A DNA stretch of 64,000 bases from Prunus persica (GCF_000346465.2 NC_034016.1:10969805-11033804), one strand, 5' to 3'; counted from the first letter of the stretch, positions 1 through 12,044 are shown. A program made the numbers and translations. Notes: a model not told the origin generated them from the letters alone.

Positions 1-1
1 G

Positions 2-505
2 ACTGAGCTGCAGGGTGTTTTTGATATTTTCCGGGGTGTTCTAGTAGAATATTTCAGTAGTAAAAAGTCTCAAATCAAATCTGAATTTTTGAAAGAAATA
101 TTTAGAAGGCGGCCATGGATAGGGCACCATCTTTTTGGTTTCCTTTTGGAGAAATGTGGCAGTTCAAAGTCAGATTTCCGACGAGTAGAAGCACTGGATT
201 TGGTGAGTGAAATATTGAAGTCCCTGGGTTCCACTGATGGAAGCGGCCAGGAAGCATTGAAGAACATTATGAAAAGCCATCTACAGAAACTCTGTCGTTT
301 GGTAGAGCAATTGTTGACAAATATGCCAGAAAAGCAGTCAAGACGGGCTGAAGCGCGGAAGTTTTGTATCAGGATTCTTCAGATGATAACAACCCTTAAG
401 CTGACCAAGTCTTTCCTTAAAAATTTAGCCCCAGATGCTCATACCAAGTGCGAATCGCAACTTGGTGGTCAATTTATTAATATGAAGAAGATAGTGAATG
501 AGTAA
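2..505 (+). CDS. Pol5/MYBBP1A-like nucleolar protein, C-terminal end (partial)
   Basis: The frame is open from the first complete codon of the window and ends at a TAA, giving the last ~167 residues of a longer protein; the 5' part lies outside. The helical, Lys/Arg- and Leu-rich sequence, with the stretches KEIFRRRPWIGHHLFGFLLE and EARKFCIRILQMITTLKLTK, resembles the C-terminus of plant DNA polymerase V / MYBBP1A-like proteins (Pol5 family). These are nucleolar HEAT-like repeat proteins linked to rRNA transcription and ribosome biogenesis, and they are not true polymerases. No catalytic motif is expected here. The downstream ~400 bases look like 3' UTR. The family call rests on recall of C-terminal sequence, so it is good but not certain. 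Confidence 0.75.
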   Translation, partial: TELQGVFDIFRGVLVEYFSSKKSQIKSEFLKEIFRRRPWIGHHLFGFLLEKCGSSKSDFRRVEALDLVSEILKSLGSTDGSGQEALKNIMKSHLQKLCRLVEQLLTNMPEKQSRRAEARKFCIRILQMITTLKLTKSFLKNLAPDAHTKCESQLGGQFINMKKIVNE

Positions 506-2513
506 ATGTGCTGAGCCTCATGAATTGAGTTATGTTTCCTGTGTATGTTTAGTCGGGGACAACTGAAAGTACTTTGTGCTAATACCAATCACCAATTTTG
601 ACTTTTGGAACAAGGTTGAGCAGATATCTACTGTTTGCCTCAATTTTTCTGAGGAAGGTACGTTTATAACTGAGAAGAATTTTGCAGTTGAAGCATTTTT
701 CAAGTTTTTTGTGTGATTCCATTTAGTAGGTCACTTTTACGGTTTATGAGTTATAGTTTTCAAATCGTTTTATGAGTTATGTCATAGCAGACAATTATTT
801 GTGCAACTATCTTTAATTGAATAGCCTCCTGGCACTTGAATCCCAACTCTCTTCTGTTGTCATATAGCTTGCTGATTTTCTTTACTCTTCTAGCAGCCTT
901 TTGATTTTTACTTATTCAGAAGAATTTTCAATTTCATTCATAGACTGCTGATGGGTCGAAAGTCTTTTGACCTCTAGTTGTTGAGGGCTGCATGTTATGT
1001 GAGCTATCAAATGCCAAATAGGGACCAATTAAAAAGTAAACAGGATTTTGACCTTTCATTATGTCTAGAAATCTTTTTCCTCCATTCTAGAGGAAGGGAT
1101 GGATACACCTTTTTCAAAGTCCGAAAATGACCTGAATTGAAGTCAACAAAACAGCATTTGGAAGGCTGTATATTTCATAATTCAATGCTGCACTTGATAA
1201 TTTGAATACAATTCCAGGACCTAGGAATTGTTAAAAAGGCTGGAGAGCTACTTTGGTTTTTCTGTGTTTCGTGCAGAAACTGTAATCTCAGCACAGTTGA
1301 AATGGCCAAATGCTCACTTTGTGAAATCAAAAAGGAATCCAATAATACTTTGATGTTGTGGCCTTGCCTTTTACAATAGAACATATCCGTTCTAATCAAC
1401 TTGACTAAACTCATATCTTTGCATAAAGCAAAACTTTAACCTTCTGCAATAAACAACAATCACAGAAATAAATAATAAATATAAAGTCCCACGTGGATGT
1501 TTCAGCATCAAACACTTTCAGTTGTTGGACCATCTGGTTGGTTTATTTAATTCAACTTTTTGGGATTAGAATATCAACTTTGATTGATTCGGGCATTGTG
1601 CATCCAATTGCAGTCTTGCTTGCAGATGCAAAAGAGCACATCATCAAACTTGTTCATAATGGTAAAATTGGTAATGGAGCAGCCCATGCTTATTAGACAG
1701 GCAAGCCTGGCAACCATCATGCCTAGAAATAATTTTCTTCTATTCCATTCAACTTTATTTAAGTAACCCACTAATTAGTGATTAATTAACTAACTACCCA
1801 TCAGGAGGTTTTGTTTATAAAATACAATTTCCAACAAAACTTTGAATAGTTGATGAAATGGAAGGCATAGAATCTGTTTGTTCGAAGAAAAGGGAAAGGG
1901 GTCCAGTTGTTTCGTGGCTATATTCACCAAAAAGGTCCCTTGCCTCTTATATGCTTCATTCATTGATCAAGCAAAAGATGTCGGACAAATAGAAAAAGAC
2001 AACAACGGCACAAGAGCATCAGTAATTGGGGAAAATTATGTACTAGCTCTCTCTGTAAATTGTGTACAAAGTGTTTCAAATCTCTAAGCTTCTCTCACTA
2101 ACTCTCTTCTTCTTTCCACTAACTCTGTTTCACTACCTACTCACCTACAACAATTTTTTCATCATTTCACAATTTTTTTTTACACCTCCAAGCAAAACAA
2201 CCAATGCTCACTTCCAATTTGCAAGCAAGAACCACCACGCAACAAAGTTCACAAATTTACTTTTGCGCAGTTCTGAGACCTGCACAGAGTAAATATGCAA
2301 TTCAGCCCATGGCCACAAAAAACTGCCCCATAAATCCACAGAAGATCAGCGGCAGCATCATAAATTCACAGAAGCAATATCAGCAATTCATACCTCATCA
2401 ACACGATCCACTCCCATTCAAAAGGCCCTTCCCACATGGAAAGCATGCTCTCCAGCCAGCTTCCCCCACATTGGTCTTCTCTCCAATGTCCTTCAATTCA
2501 ATGCAGAACGCAC
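506..2513. other. 3' UTRs and intergenic sequence between convergent genes
   Basis: This AT-rich stretch lies between the Pol5-like gene (+) and the GTE gene (-), which converge on it. The left few hundred bases should be the 3' UTR of the former and the right few hundred that of the latter. The short open frames here have no recognisable protein character. I see no RNA gene or transposon ends. Confidence 0.5.
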
Positions 2514-4439
2514 CTAGGACTGAGCATTATCATCATCTGAGTCACTCCCTGATGAACTACCAGAATCTGAATCTGTAACAAGTCCAATCGCCACACATTT
2601 AAGCATTTTTTTTTTTTCCAATGCAGCAATAATTAAACTTGTTTTACATCAATGCCAAATCAAAATTGCAGTATTGGGTTTATACCGCTTGATGAGGAGG
2701 AACCACTGCTGGAACTGCTGGAGCTACTTGAGCTATCACTACTGGCATGGCCTCCCCCAACATCTTTCTCAATCTCAACTGGTGGAAAGCTGCTCATTGG
2801 CATGTCATCACCAATGTCCACATCTTCGTCTCCTGCTTCACCTTTCTTTGCCCTCTTTGGCTCTGTAGTTGCTGCAACATCAACTTTCTCACTTGCAGGT
2901 AATTCCTACACAACACAAAATCACAACCCCAATGAGCAAACATTGTCCAAATGAAATGACAGTATAGACACAATGCCAACGTAAATAAACTTCAAAATTC
3001 AATCAGTTATTAACCTCGTGGCCTCTGTTGGAAGCAATGTTGCTATTGCTGTTGCTGTTGTTGCCCATCAATGCTTGCCGCTTAATCTTGCTAACCATCT
3101 TCTTCCAATTGGTCACAAGCCGATCAAGCTCCCAAAGGGTCTCTGTATCAACCGCCTCAATGTCAAGCTCAATCTCATCCCCATCCTGCTTCAAATGCCC
3201 ATTCCTCTTCTTTATAATCTGCACAACCTGCTCCATCTTGTCCTGAGGCAAACTCTGCAACCCAACTCCCAACTTGTGCTTCTCCTCCATACTCATCTCC
3301 CTCTTATTTGGGTCCTTAGCCTTGGGCTTAGGCTGCTTCAACGGCTTCACACCTGGGCCCTTTACCTGTGAATTCTTCCGTACCGGTGACGATTGCACCA
3401 ATGATGGGTCTGGGTTCGATGAGCTCACTGGGGCCTGAACCGGCGGCGCTCGAACTGGGGGAGGCCGAACAAGCTCAGGCTTTTTCTCGATCCGTACAGG
3501 TGTCTCCCTCTTTGGAACCCTCTCCGGCTCAACATGGTTCCAAGAACTCGCCTGCAACTCCTCGTCAGAACCCTTTTCCGACCGAAACCCATCTCCCGAT
3601 TTCTCGTTCAGAGGCTGAAACAACTCCTCAAACCTCAATCGAAGCAGATCGGCAAACCCATAGACCTCGTGTCCTTGGGGATTGTACCGCATAGCATTCT
3701 CAAAAGTCAATCTCACATCTGCAGCGAAATCGAACGGCGAAGAATAGATACCCTTGGCGAGATTCGTCTTCACGGTGCCAAGATCCATGGGATTCTTGAT
3801 TATGTCGTAGTAATCGTGAAGCCCCATAGTCACAACGTCGACTGGCTTGTTGAAGATCCATGCGTGCTTGTGCTTCATCAGCTTGGACAAAATCAAGCCA
3901 CAATTCTTCATCAAATTCCCATTCTCCAAATGAGACCGCTTGGAATTGGAATTTGATTCCTTTCCGTGAGCAATCGGCAAAGGTCGTTTCGACCCAGCAA
4001 TCTTCTTGTTGCCGATGGGCTTCTTGTGGGGCGGCTTAGGGTTGAAGTCGCCGGCTTCGATTCGATTCTTGAGAATGCGAATCTGGTCTAGCTCCGAGAG
4101 AAGACGGCCCTTTAGCTCCACCAGCTCCTTTCTCGAACAGCTCGCGATGTTGAAGCTGACGTATTGGGCCTGTACGAAATTCATGTCGTTTGTGTTTGAT
4201 CGGCGATGGTGGTTGATCGAAGACGCGTCGTCTGAGGCTGTCTGGGTGACGGCCGGCGACTCATCGTTGAAATCGGGCCGGTCAGCTTTGAATTGTCGCT
4301 TGTTAGGGTTAGGGTTACGGTTACTGTTTGAAGAAGAAAAGGGGACCTTCCCCATGAATCCTCCGGCTCCGGCTCCTCCACCTCGGGGCTGCTGCGGCCA
4401 ATTGGGTTCGTTCCGGTTCGCTAAGACGGCGGACGCCAT
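2514..4439 (-). CDS. GTE-type BET bromodomain transcription factor, three exons
   Basis: Exons complement(3015..4439, 2686..2905, 2514..2572), 567 residues. Plant GTE proteins bind acetylated histones and regulate transcription in the nucleus. The bromodomain is at about residues 176-277 (motif KNPMDLGTVK, then the acetyl-lysine-binding Asn253 in RYNPQG). A NET domain is at about 382-450 (MSMEEKHKLGVGLQSLPQDK). A Pro/basic linker lies between them. Introns of 109 and 113 bases have GT-AG ends, and the phases join exactly (phase 0, then phase 1). The last two exons add an acidic region and the Ser/Asp-rich tail DSGSSSGSDSDDDNAQS that is typical of the GTE7/GTE2 subgroup. Reading the first exon alone would stop three codons into intron 1. 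The start is the first Met, followed by the MASAVLA-type N-terminus seen in this subgroup. GTE7-like is the best subgroup guess. Confidence 0.88.
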
Positions 4440-5100
4440 AGCTGTACGGTTTTCGAAGCTTCGTCCTCGGGTAGGGTTCCAGCTGAGCTCCGGCTAGGGA
4501 TTCTCAATGCAGGTGATGGACCAGGCACCATGAATCGGCCTAGGCGTGACCCACACGCGCCATCAATTGATCCCACGCGCCGTCAGCTATTGGGGAAGAG
4601 AGATACAGAAGGTATGTGTAGAAAGAAGTTAGGGTTTGGGGATTTTACCCTAATCTGAGCGAGGAACGAGAGGAGGGCTAGGGCCGCTTCTTAAAGGCGG
4701 CCAGATCTACCCGAGGACGTTTCGGGCAGTTTGTGAACCGTAGATCGGGCTGGGGCAGTCCATCTCACGGTCGAAGATGATTCCCTTGCTGCCCCGGAAA
4801 CTGACCGTTTGATCTGTCAAGGACGGTGCCGATGGAAAAAGCAGACACACGTGGGGGATTCTGGAACGTCCGATGGAGAGCGAAGTTTCCTCGAGGCGGG
4901 ATCTGTGAATTTTGGATTTGATTTTGGGGTGAATTTGGCGTGAATGTGTCGTGCATTTAGGGTTTTCCAAATTATTTTGAAACGTAGGGCCCACCGATGA
5001 TGACGTGGACTGGGCTCGGTCATTCGCGACTGTGCGTCCCGCCGTGAACAAGAAGTTAAGCGCACGCGCAATGAGGGGCAAGTGAGTGAAAACCCGTGTG
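4440..5100 (-). promoter_or_regulatory. Probable 5' UTR and promoter of the GTE gene
   Basis: The 660 bases upstream of the GTE start are clearly more GC- and CpG-rich than the flanking AT-rich DNA, as is common for broadly expressed plant genes. I cannot fix a transcription start, and no clear TATA box stands out. The extent is approximate. Confidence 0.4.
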
Positions 5101-6070
5101 AGTCTCCCCTTTTTTTTTTTTCCAAGGGTAGTTTAGTAAAATCACACCATGAGGAACGACAATAATATATCAGCCTCAGGGAGACATCTGAAACGACAAG
5201 AAATTTCGCCCCCCTCCTTCCCCCAGGGTGGAAAAAAAAACTAAAAAAACCCTGCTCTTGAATTTAAAATAAAACAATTTTGGAACAAACAAAAAGCTAT
5301 AAGTGAATTCTATTTTCTCTTTTTGGGATCCTTAGACGATCGTCTTTTGTAATTTTATTTTGTTTTATTAAAAAAAAGAATTTTATTTTCTCTTCGAATT
5401 TTGATACGCAAATAACCCTTTGATGATCATGCAAGCGTCACTATATATATGATTTTGAATTATTATTATTATTATTATTATTATTATTTCCATTAATGAG
5501 AGTAGGTTTGGTTGTTAATTATAGTAAGGTGCTTGTATTGATAATATAATATTTGAGAGTATTTATTCATGAAAAAGAAAAGTAAGGAATTGTTACATTG
5601 GAATTGCATGTACCAAAATGAGGTGGACAAAAAGAAAGTTTTGTGTTTAGGGAAATTCAAGATCAAGGATTTGGATTTGAATTTGGATTTGGATTTGGGA
5701 ATTGATGAGAAATCTTAAGCTAGGAAGTAGGCTTTCTTCTATAAATTATCAGATGGATTTAGGTTTTCCATTTTAATGCAAGGTACCCACTTGGATATTA
5801 GTTTGAGTTTGACTACTTATTTATTCATGTCTAAAACCATAATCAAAGACTTCATTTAATGGATTAAACGATATTTCACTTCGTTTTTGTTTTCTAAATT
5901 GGGCCCATATAATTTTCACACGTCGATTTAAATATTTATTTTTTGGTTCGAGTTTATTTCTTACAATTCTCATCACTCAAATCATCTTGCAATCACTACC
6001 ATTACCACCACATTGTTTCAACCATCACCAGAATTACCGCCAATATCGGAGCTATCTTTATCGTATTACA
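5101..6070. other. Intergenic AT-rich DNA with an (ATT)n microsatellite
   Basis: No coding potential seen. An (ATT)n tract lies at about 5460-5488. The rest is simple AT-rich sequence. Confidence 0.5.
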
Positions 6071-6500
6071 ATCACCTTAAAAATATTCTTGAAAGGACTA
6101 AGAAACAAGATTCCATTGTGAAAAAGAAAGTGATTAAATTGTTGCGAAATTTTTCAATAAATAGTACCTAAAAAATTCTTGAAATGACGGAGAAACATGA
6201 TTCCATTGTGATACAATCCACTCAATAATATTAATATGAGAATGAGGAATAGTAACACCAAAATCTTTAAGACGATTCCATGTTTAATTTGAATACCGAC
6301 ATGAAGAAAAAAATGTGCGTAAGAGTTTCAGGAAAAAAAATTACAAACATTACATATATTAGAAATATGAGTAAAATGAGAAAGTCATTCCTTAGTATTA
6401 AATCTTCTTTGTAAAAACAAGCAAGAAAATATGTAATTTTGGGAGGTAACTTTAATTTCCAAATTCGAGGAAATAAGAGTATACTTGAGCATTATTATGG
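6070..6500 (-). pseudogene. L1-type LINE relic, zf-RVT region
   Basis: Read on the minus strand with frame changes, the sequence resembles the C-terminal zinc-binding region (zf-RVT) of plant L1 reverse transcriptases: a WKLKLPPKI stretch, then ICNVCNFF with Cys-x2-Cys, then LTHIFF. Stops and frameshifts are frequent, so it is a dead fragment. A ~43-base direct repeat (near 6078 and 6170, sharing GATTCCATTGTGA) lies at its edge. Confidence 0.4.
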
Positions 6501-6835
6501 TTAATTTGAAGATGCGTAGCTAAATTAATAGAGAAATGACCAAAAGACGAAGTTTTTATCATATACATATGCAAAATTTGGCACATACTTTCATAAATGT
6601 CAAGTTTTTGTAAAAGCTTTCAAGTATAGCATAAAACTCACTTAATAAAAATAAATGCCCTCAAAAACAAAACCCTAGTAGATAAAAATTTGGGAATCAA
6701 ATGCACATTTGTGGAGAGTTCTAGACCTATTACCATGGTCAAACAGTGAGTGCAATTTTTCCTTTCATAAGTTTCATTGATGCCATGGGAGAATACGTTA
6801 CAGCAGCTCGTTCTTTATAAAAGACAATTCGTTTA

Positions 6836-7149
6836 GGACCCGGTTGATAACCATTTCAATTTTATTTTTCATTTTTTGTGCTAGTGTATAGAGGAAAATG
6901 AAAGTGAGAATGAGAGTGAGTATGAGATTGAGAAAGAGGATGAGAGGGGAGATTGGAGGGGAGGAGTAACAAAAGTGAAAAAAAAAAAAAAATAATCAAA
7001 TAGATCTCAATTTTTAGTTTTAATTTTCACATTTATTACTCATCACTCCCATCCTTTCTCCTAAATCCCATCCCCACTCATCCCTCCCATACTTTAGCAC
7101 AAAAAATTAAAAACTAAAAACTAAAATTAAAATGATTATCAAACGGACC
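6836..7149. mobile_element. Tourist-like MITE, 314 bp
   Basis: The ends are inverted repeats: GGACCCGGTTGATAACCATT at the left, and GGTCCGTTTGATAATCATTT when the right end is read on the other strand. Similarity continues for ~50 bases into GTGCTA on both sides. TTA flanks both ends (6833-6835 and 7150-7152), matching the 3-bp target duplication of PIF/Harbinger MITEs. There is no coding content. Confidence 0.65.
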
Positions 7150-7351
7150 TTAACAACCACTATGTACTGATTGTCATGTCATTCTTAATACCAAGAAAGA
7201 GAACATCATCATGCATAAAACCAATTGCATTGAAGAGATCCTGTGCCTTTATAATGGAATTAACAAATCGAAAATTACAAATGCAAGAACACGATCATCT
7301 TTGATTGAACCTTGTTTACTTGTGCACTATGACTTACATTTTAGAGCTACG

Positions 7352-7862
7352 GTTGTTGGAACACATACTTCGGTAACCAATAGATGGACGACATGTAGAA
7401 AATGAATATTCTTTAGGTCAACTGATTACCCTAATTAAATCTATTTAATTAAGGAAATTATCTTTGGTTTAAGATGGGAATATCTCCCCAAATCAAGAAT
7501 GAGATTTCCATCAAATCTCTTTGATTAATTCCAATCTCCTATTTATGGGTAAGAATAATCTTAACCAAATAAGGATTATTCTTCAGACCCTAGCCTACAA
7601 GGAGTCTATAATACATGGCTAATCACACATATGAGGTAATATGATCTCTACCCTTGAAACACCCTCTCTCTCATGCCACTCTCTTCTTCTCGGCTCCGGC
7701 CACCCGGCTCTCACCGTGAGAGAAGACCTCCTTCCTTTCTATTATCTTAGTTTCTATTTACTCCGGTCTTTTTCCTAGGGATCGAGGAAGAATAGAGAGA
7801 AGGAAGCTCGAAGGGCGAAGAATCTACATGCGAATTTTCCCCATGCAAAAATTTGCTCAAAT
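7352..7862 (+). mobile_element. Ty3/gypsy-type LTR, copy 1
   Basis: It starts near TGTTGGAACACAT and ends near TTTGCTCA. The same sequence recurs at 21207-21807 (+) and, in part, at 63717-64000 (-). Shared landmarks are GATGGACGACATGT, a CCTAGCCTACAAGGA block followed by CTATAAATACATGG-like promoter sequence, and GAAGAATCTAC near the end. Just downstream, TTTGATGCTTTCATTGAGAG looks like the primer-binding region that also follows the third copy. Here it is therefore an LTR plus some leader, not a solo LTR. Confidence 0.6.
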
Positions 7863-8900
7863 ATATTTGATGCTTTCATTGAGAGATTCGAGATATACTC
7901 AATGCGATGCTCTCAAATCCAAATCAAGGGAAATCTGTTTCCCCTCTCATAAATAGAATCTGTCATCAATCCAAAGCCCTCAAATCACTATGGTGAGAGG
8001 CCTCAATGCTAGGAACACAACGAGAACAACCACCGCATCACCAGCGAAATTCTCTTAACCACCCATGGCCGCGGTGAACACATCTTTCTACTGAAAAATC
8101 TATTTTTCTATTGGACCAAAACAACCAGAAGAATTGGAATTTCAGATACAAAGATTTGGGTATTTACCAAAACCCCCCACAAACATGCCTCCAGCCAAGC
8201 GATACAGAAGCAACAAAAATATAGAAGGCACGAAGCAATAGCTTGCTCCGTCACTGGCACCGACCATTGAGCCACCACATGTGGCACGACCCATCCTTCC
8301 ATGACCAAGGGTCTTCGACCTCCAAGCCCAAGGGCTCGCGCCGTCACCAACCCAGGCATGATCAGAAATTTCTCCACAGCCGTTGCCATCCTTGGAATGA
8401 TGGCCTCCACCCATCGTTTCATATCGTCGACAACGTTGTTGAACTCAGGGATGTCTAGGAAGCGAAAGTTGAGGCGAAGAACTTTGATCTGCCACTGTGA
8501 AATAGCAGGCGTAACCAAAACTAGAGGTCTCGGCCAAGCTTCGATCGGAGACCTTCTTGATATCTCCTTGCGACATTACCGGCGTCATTGGAATCGTCTA
8601 GCTCCGAACTGCACGAATTCGAAAGGGCCCCGCCATCTAAAGCCAAAATATGGATGATGCGCCGTTTACAGATTCGCCAGAATTGCCCAGCTCCATCGAT
8701 GCCATTCCACTCATCTCCTTGCGACACCACCACTACTATTGAAATCAGAGGGCTCGAAATTGTAAGTTTCATGGAACGACCAATCCCCCCGTCGCAGTGC
8801 CGGTGACTGGGCCCCACACGCAGGCAGCCATGAGTCGGTCCTTCTCATGCCAACAATGGCTTCCACGCAGGGCAGCCTCTTTCTCTCTCTGTTATGTGAT
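7863..8900 (+). mobile_element. Leader/internal remnant of Ty3/gypsy copy 1
   Basis: This is the sequence after the LTR, starting with the putative primer-binding segment. It is GC-richer than its surroundings and has overlapping short frames on both strands, but none has recognisable gag or pol motifs. The assignment rests mainly on position. Confidence 0.35.
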
Positions 8901-9014
8901 GTCATAATTCTTAACCAACATTAAAACTTAATATTTATTCTAAATTAAGGCAATTTCTTAATAAATATTAGCATTAAATATTTATTTAAACTTAGTGTAA
9001 ATTCTTAATAGATA

Positions 9015-9299
9015 CTAGCCTCTCTGCACGCGCTTCTGCGCCTGCGAGAGGTTTTTTTTTTTAAAATTTAAATTTATTTTAGAATTAAAAAAGATAATGG
9101 ATAGTTGTGTTCTATAAAAATAAGATCCATTATCTGAATTTTTTTTAATTTTAATTTTTTTAATATGAAAAATTGTGAATTTACCATATTATCCTCATTT
9201 AATTAATAATTTTAATTCTTAATGTTTGCATTAACCAAGGGCATTTTCTGGTATTTTGAATGTTTCACCATTCTCTGCCTTTTGCTTTATATATATAGA
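9015..9299 (-). mobile_element. Non-autonomous Helitron-like element, 285 bp
   Basis: Read on the minus strand it begins TCTATATATATAAAG and ends with a GC-rich hairpin (CTCTCGCAGGCGCAGAAGCG, continuing GTGCAGAG) followed by CTAG. It is flanked by A on the 5' side and T on the 3' side. TC at the 5' end, a hairpin, CTRR at the 3' end and insertion between A and T with no target duplication are the Helitron signature. A diverged second copy lies at about 56876-57139. Confidence 0.65.
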
Positions 9300-9755
9300 T
9301 TAATAATATAATTTTTTTTTTGGAATTATTGTACATGCCTTATTTAATAATCCTATTAACAACAAATTTTTCATTTTGGAATTATTGTCCATGCCTTATT
9401 TAATAATCCTATTATTTTATCAAGGCACAAGTGATATTATAGTTGTTATATATTCATGCTTTTATCTTGCCCGTTAATTACATTTTATCAATAATGATCA
9501 GGAAAATACTAAACGACTTGGTGACCAATCTAAGAATCCTCGGTCAACTTGATCAACAATTCTCATGCAACCTGATCCATGATTATCCGATCAATAAAAT
9601 CCACGATCCGTCAATCAACCCGGTACATGATCTTCGACAGAAGTCGACCCGTAGCCGAAGCCAAAAATCTAGCTCACGATCCACAACCGAGGTTGAGATT
9701 TTCACCCATGACGGGGCAACAACCTCCCATCAGAACAATCTTGGCGCCACTGCCA
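9300..9755. other. AT-rich DNA grading into Ty3/gypsy debris
   Basis: The first ~200 bases are AT-rich, with a near-repeat of TTTTGGAATTATTGT (9329 and 9374). The rest has non-AT composition similar to the gypsy debris on the far side of the first Cassandra element. No intact frame was recognised. Confidence 0.35.
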
Positions 9756-9760
9756 CCTAT
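9756..9760. repeat. Target site duplication CCTAT, left
   Basis: CCTAT directly precedes the first Cassandra element and recurs at 10378-10382 directly after it. Confidence 0.85.
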
Positions 9761-9844
9761 TATAAGATCCCACATCAACCAACGGAGAGGGGGTGATGTG
9801 CCTTATATGTGCACACCCGCATTCATCTAGCGCGAGGCCTTTTG

Positions 9845-9948
9845 GGAGCTCACTGGCTTCGGAGTCGTAGGAACTCCGAAGTTAAGCGAGTTGGGGGCTA
9901 GAGCAATCCCAGGATGGGTGACCCACTGGGAAGTTGCTCGTGAGCTCC
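9845..9948 (+). ncRNA. 5S-rRNA-like domain in Cassandra 1, left LTR
   Basis: It contains AACTCCGAAGTTAAGCGAGT and AGGATGGGTGACCCACTGGG, matching the box A region and box C region of plant 5S rRNA internal promoters, inside a stem closed by GGAGCTCAC/GTGAGCTCC. It is not a 5S gene: the termini differ from 5S rRNA and it sits in an LTR. RNA polymerase III may read it. Confidence 0.85.
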
Positions 9949-10190
9949 AAGAAACAAAATCGTGAGGGCAGAGAGGGGGGCCCAACGCGGACAATATCGT
10001 GCTATGGCGGAGTCGATCCCGGGATGTGACAATTTGGTATCAGAGCCACTCGGCCGTGTAGTGCGAGTGTGCCGACGAGGACGTCGGGCCCTTAAGGGGG
10101 GTGGATTGTAAGATCCCACATCAACCAACGGAGAGGGGGTGATGTGCCTTATATGTGCACACCCGCATCCATCTAGCGCGAGGCCTTTTG

Positions 10191-10294
10191 GGAGCTCACT
10201 GGCTTCGGAGTTGTAGGAACTCCGAAGTTAAGTGAGTTGGGGGCTAGAGCAATCCCAGGATGGGTGACCCACTGGGAAGTTGCTTGTGAGCTCC
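10191..10294 (+). ncRNA. 5S-rRNA-like domain in Cassandra 1, right LTR
   Basis: Same domain as in the left LTR. The box A segment reads AAGTTAAGTGAGTTGGG here, one base different. Confidence 0.83.
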
Positions 10295-10382
10295 CAGAAA
10301 CAAAACCGTGAGGGCAGAGAGAGGGGCCCAAAGCGGACAATATCGCGCTATGGCGGAGCCGATCCCGGGATGTGACACCTAT

Positions 10383-11955
10383 GGCCAGGTTATGGACAAA
10401 TACGACCATTCCCTCCTTTGCCACCACGTTTGACATTCACGACTTCCGCGTACACCTCCAATGAAATCCTAGCCCGCATACAATTGGGCTCCACATAATT
10501 TTCTCATCATAATCCACGTAGTAAAGCAGATCTCAGTCTTAGAGTCGACCAGCGAACTCAAAGAGTAGACGGCCAAAACAACTTAGTTGGACATCTTCTT
10601 AGACAGATTGACTTGGTTCAAGACCTTGGCCTTGGATCTTAAAGCGAACAGAGAATGATGGATGAATGCACTGATAGACTGTTCGAGAGGTCTCAAGCAC
10701 AGTGAACAGGAACCAGTAGGTGAGGAGGAGAACAAGAATGCGTTGTTCAACATGCAGGCATGTCACAAACATCCTCGAGCCCCGACCAGAGTAGATCGAG
10801 TATCTGTTTGAGGCTAGGTCTGAAGACCAACGCTCATTCAAGGCTGGGAGCATGGTCTGATATCCATGCTCGCTTGGGCCCACGAGGAAGTAATCACACA
10901 AGGCTAGGCCATCAACGAGATGAAATTCATGGCCCTTCTCGTATAGAAAGTGAAGGAAGATGCTTCACCCACCCGCACCCAAAGGAGCAAATTCCATGCC
11001 ACAATTTCAATCCATTAATATGCCGCTGCAGGCAGGGCAACTAGGGAAAACTTCCCCTACAGTCGATGAGGAAGTTGACCAACATTGCCCACATTATGAA
11101 CGTCCCAACAAGAACCACAAGCACTATGTGCAGAAGACGTCGAAAAGCTGCTTGATGAAATGCCCCAGAGGGCGCAGTACACCAGCACAACATGCAGGCT
11201 TGCACAATACTTGCGCGCAACACTTCCTTTGTTTTTTTTTCCTGATGTCAAAACGACGACATTGTACAAATGACCTTATTTCCATTTTTAGCATTCTCAC
11301 ATTCATTTTTTTTTATATTACTCAATTTACTTAATTTTAAAATGTAAATAAAGAAGTACCCCCTATTTGGATTCAAATAAAAATATTAGAAAATCAAATT
11401 CCCACCAAATCAAAATATAAAAGATCGATTTTAGTGCAAAATATAAGAAAGACATGATCGTCGTCATCGAATACTTTACAAAATGGATCGAGGCCGAACC
11501 TTTATCCTCTACTAAAGAAGTTGACGTGGAGTGATTTTCTGGAAGAACATCATCTGCCGGTTCAGTTGCCCACATACGCTGGTCACCGACAACGGATCGT
11601 AATTCATTGGCAAGCAGATCACCGAATTATTTTTGCAGAGATTGAAAGGCGCCGAGGAAAAATGGGCAGACGAGTTGCTTGGAGTCGTATGAGGTTATCG
11701 CACTACCAAAAGGAGATCAACAAGAAAAATCCCATTTCCTTAGCCCATGAATCTGAAGCAATCATTCCTCCTCACATCACTACTCCATCCATGAGCATCG
11801 AGATGCACAACAATGATCAGAATTCCGAGCAGATGAAGACCCAACCAACCTTGTCCTGCTCGAGGAAGAACAGGAACATGCCATCGTTCGAGTTGCAGCT
11901 TATTAACATCAATTGATGTCCTACTACCACAAAGGAAAACAACTTAGTTCCCAGC
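10383..11955 (+). pseudogene. Ty3/gypsy remnant with degraded integrase
   Basis: From about 11450 to 11930 the plus strand, with frame changes and stops, gives pieces of a gypsy integrase: IEYFTKWIEAEPL, then TLVTDNGS, FIGKQITELFLQRLKGA, and finally LEEEQEHAIVRVAAY, which is typical of the integrase C-terminal side. The part from 10383 to 11440 has no convincing motif and is probably gypsy leader or pol debris. The second Cassandra element is inserted at its right end. Confidence 0.6.
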
Positions 11956-11960
11956 AGATG
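11956..11960. repeat. Target site duplication AGATG, left
   Basis: AGATG precedes the second Cassandra element and recurs at 12578-12582. Confidence 0.85.
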
Positions 11961-12044
11961 TGTAAGATCCCACATCAACCAACGGAGAGGGAGTGATGTG
12001 CCTTATATGTGCACACCCGCATCCATCTAGCACGAGGCCTTTTG

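Larger units (their letters stand above)
9761..10377 (+). mobile_element. Cassandra TRIM retrotransposon, copy 1 (complete, 617 bp)
   Basis: Two 271-bp LTRs (9761-10031 and 10107-10377) flank a 75-bp centre. The first LTR is followed by TTTGGTATCAGAGCC, the initiator-Met tRNA primer-binding site. The second is preceded by the purine-rich AAGGGGGGTGGA. Perfect 5-bp duplications (CCTAT) flank it. It has no coding capacity, as expected: Cassandra is mobilised in trans. Each LTR carries a 5S-rRNA-like segment. The first two bases of the left LTR read TA instead of TG. Confidence 0.93.

Noticed and set aside
2204..2578. A 124-codon plus-strand frame
   Set aside because: It lies antisense to the last exon and 3' UTR of the GTE gene and has no recognisable domain.
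3018..4497. Several plus-strand frames opposite the GTE gene
   Set aside because: They mirror the coding strand of a well-supported bromodomain gene and match no family.
9898..10436. Minus-strand open frames in this region
   Set aside because: They lie in the Cassandra LTRs, repeat in copy 2, and have no protein family character. They are by-products of the 5S-like sequence.
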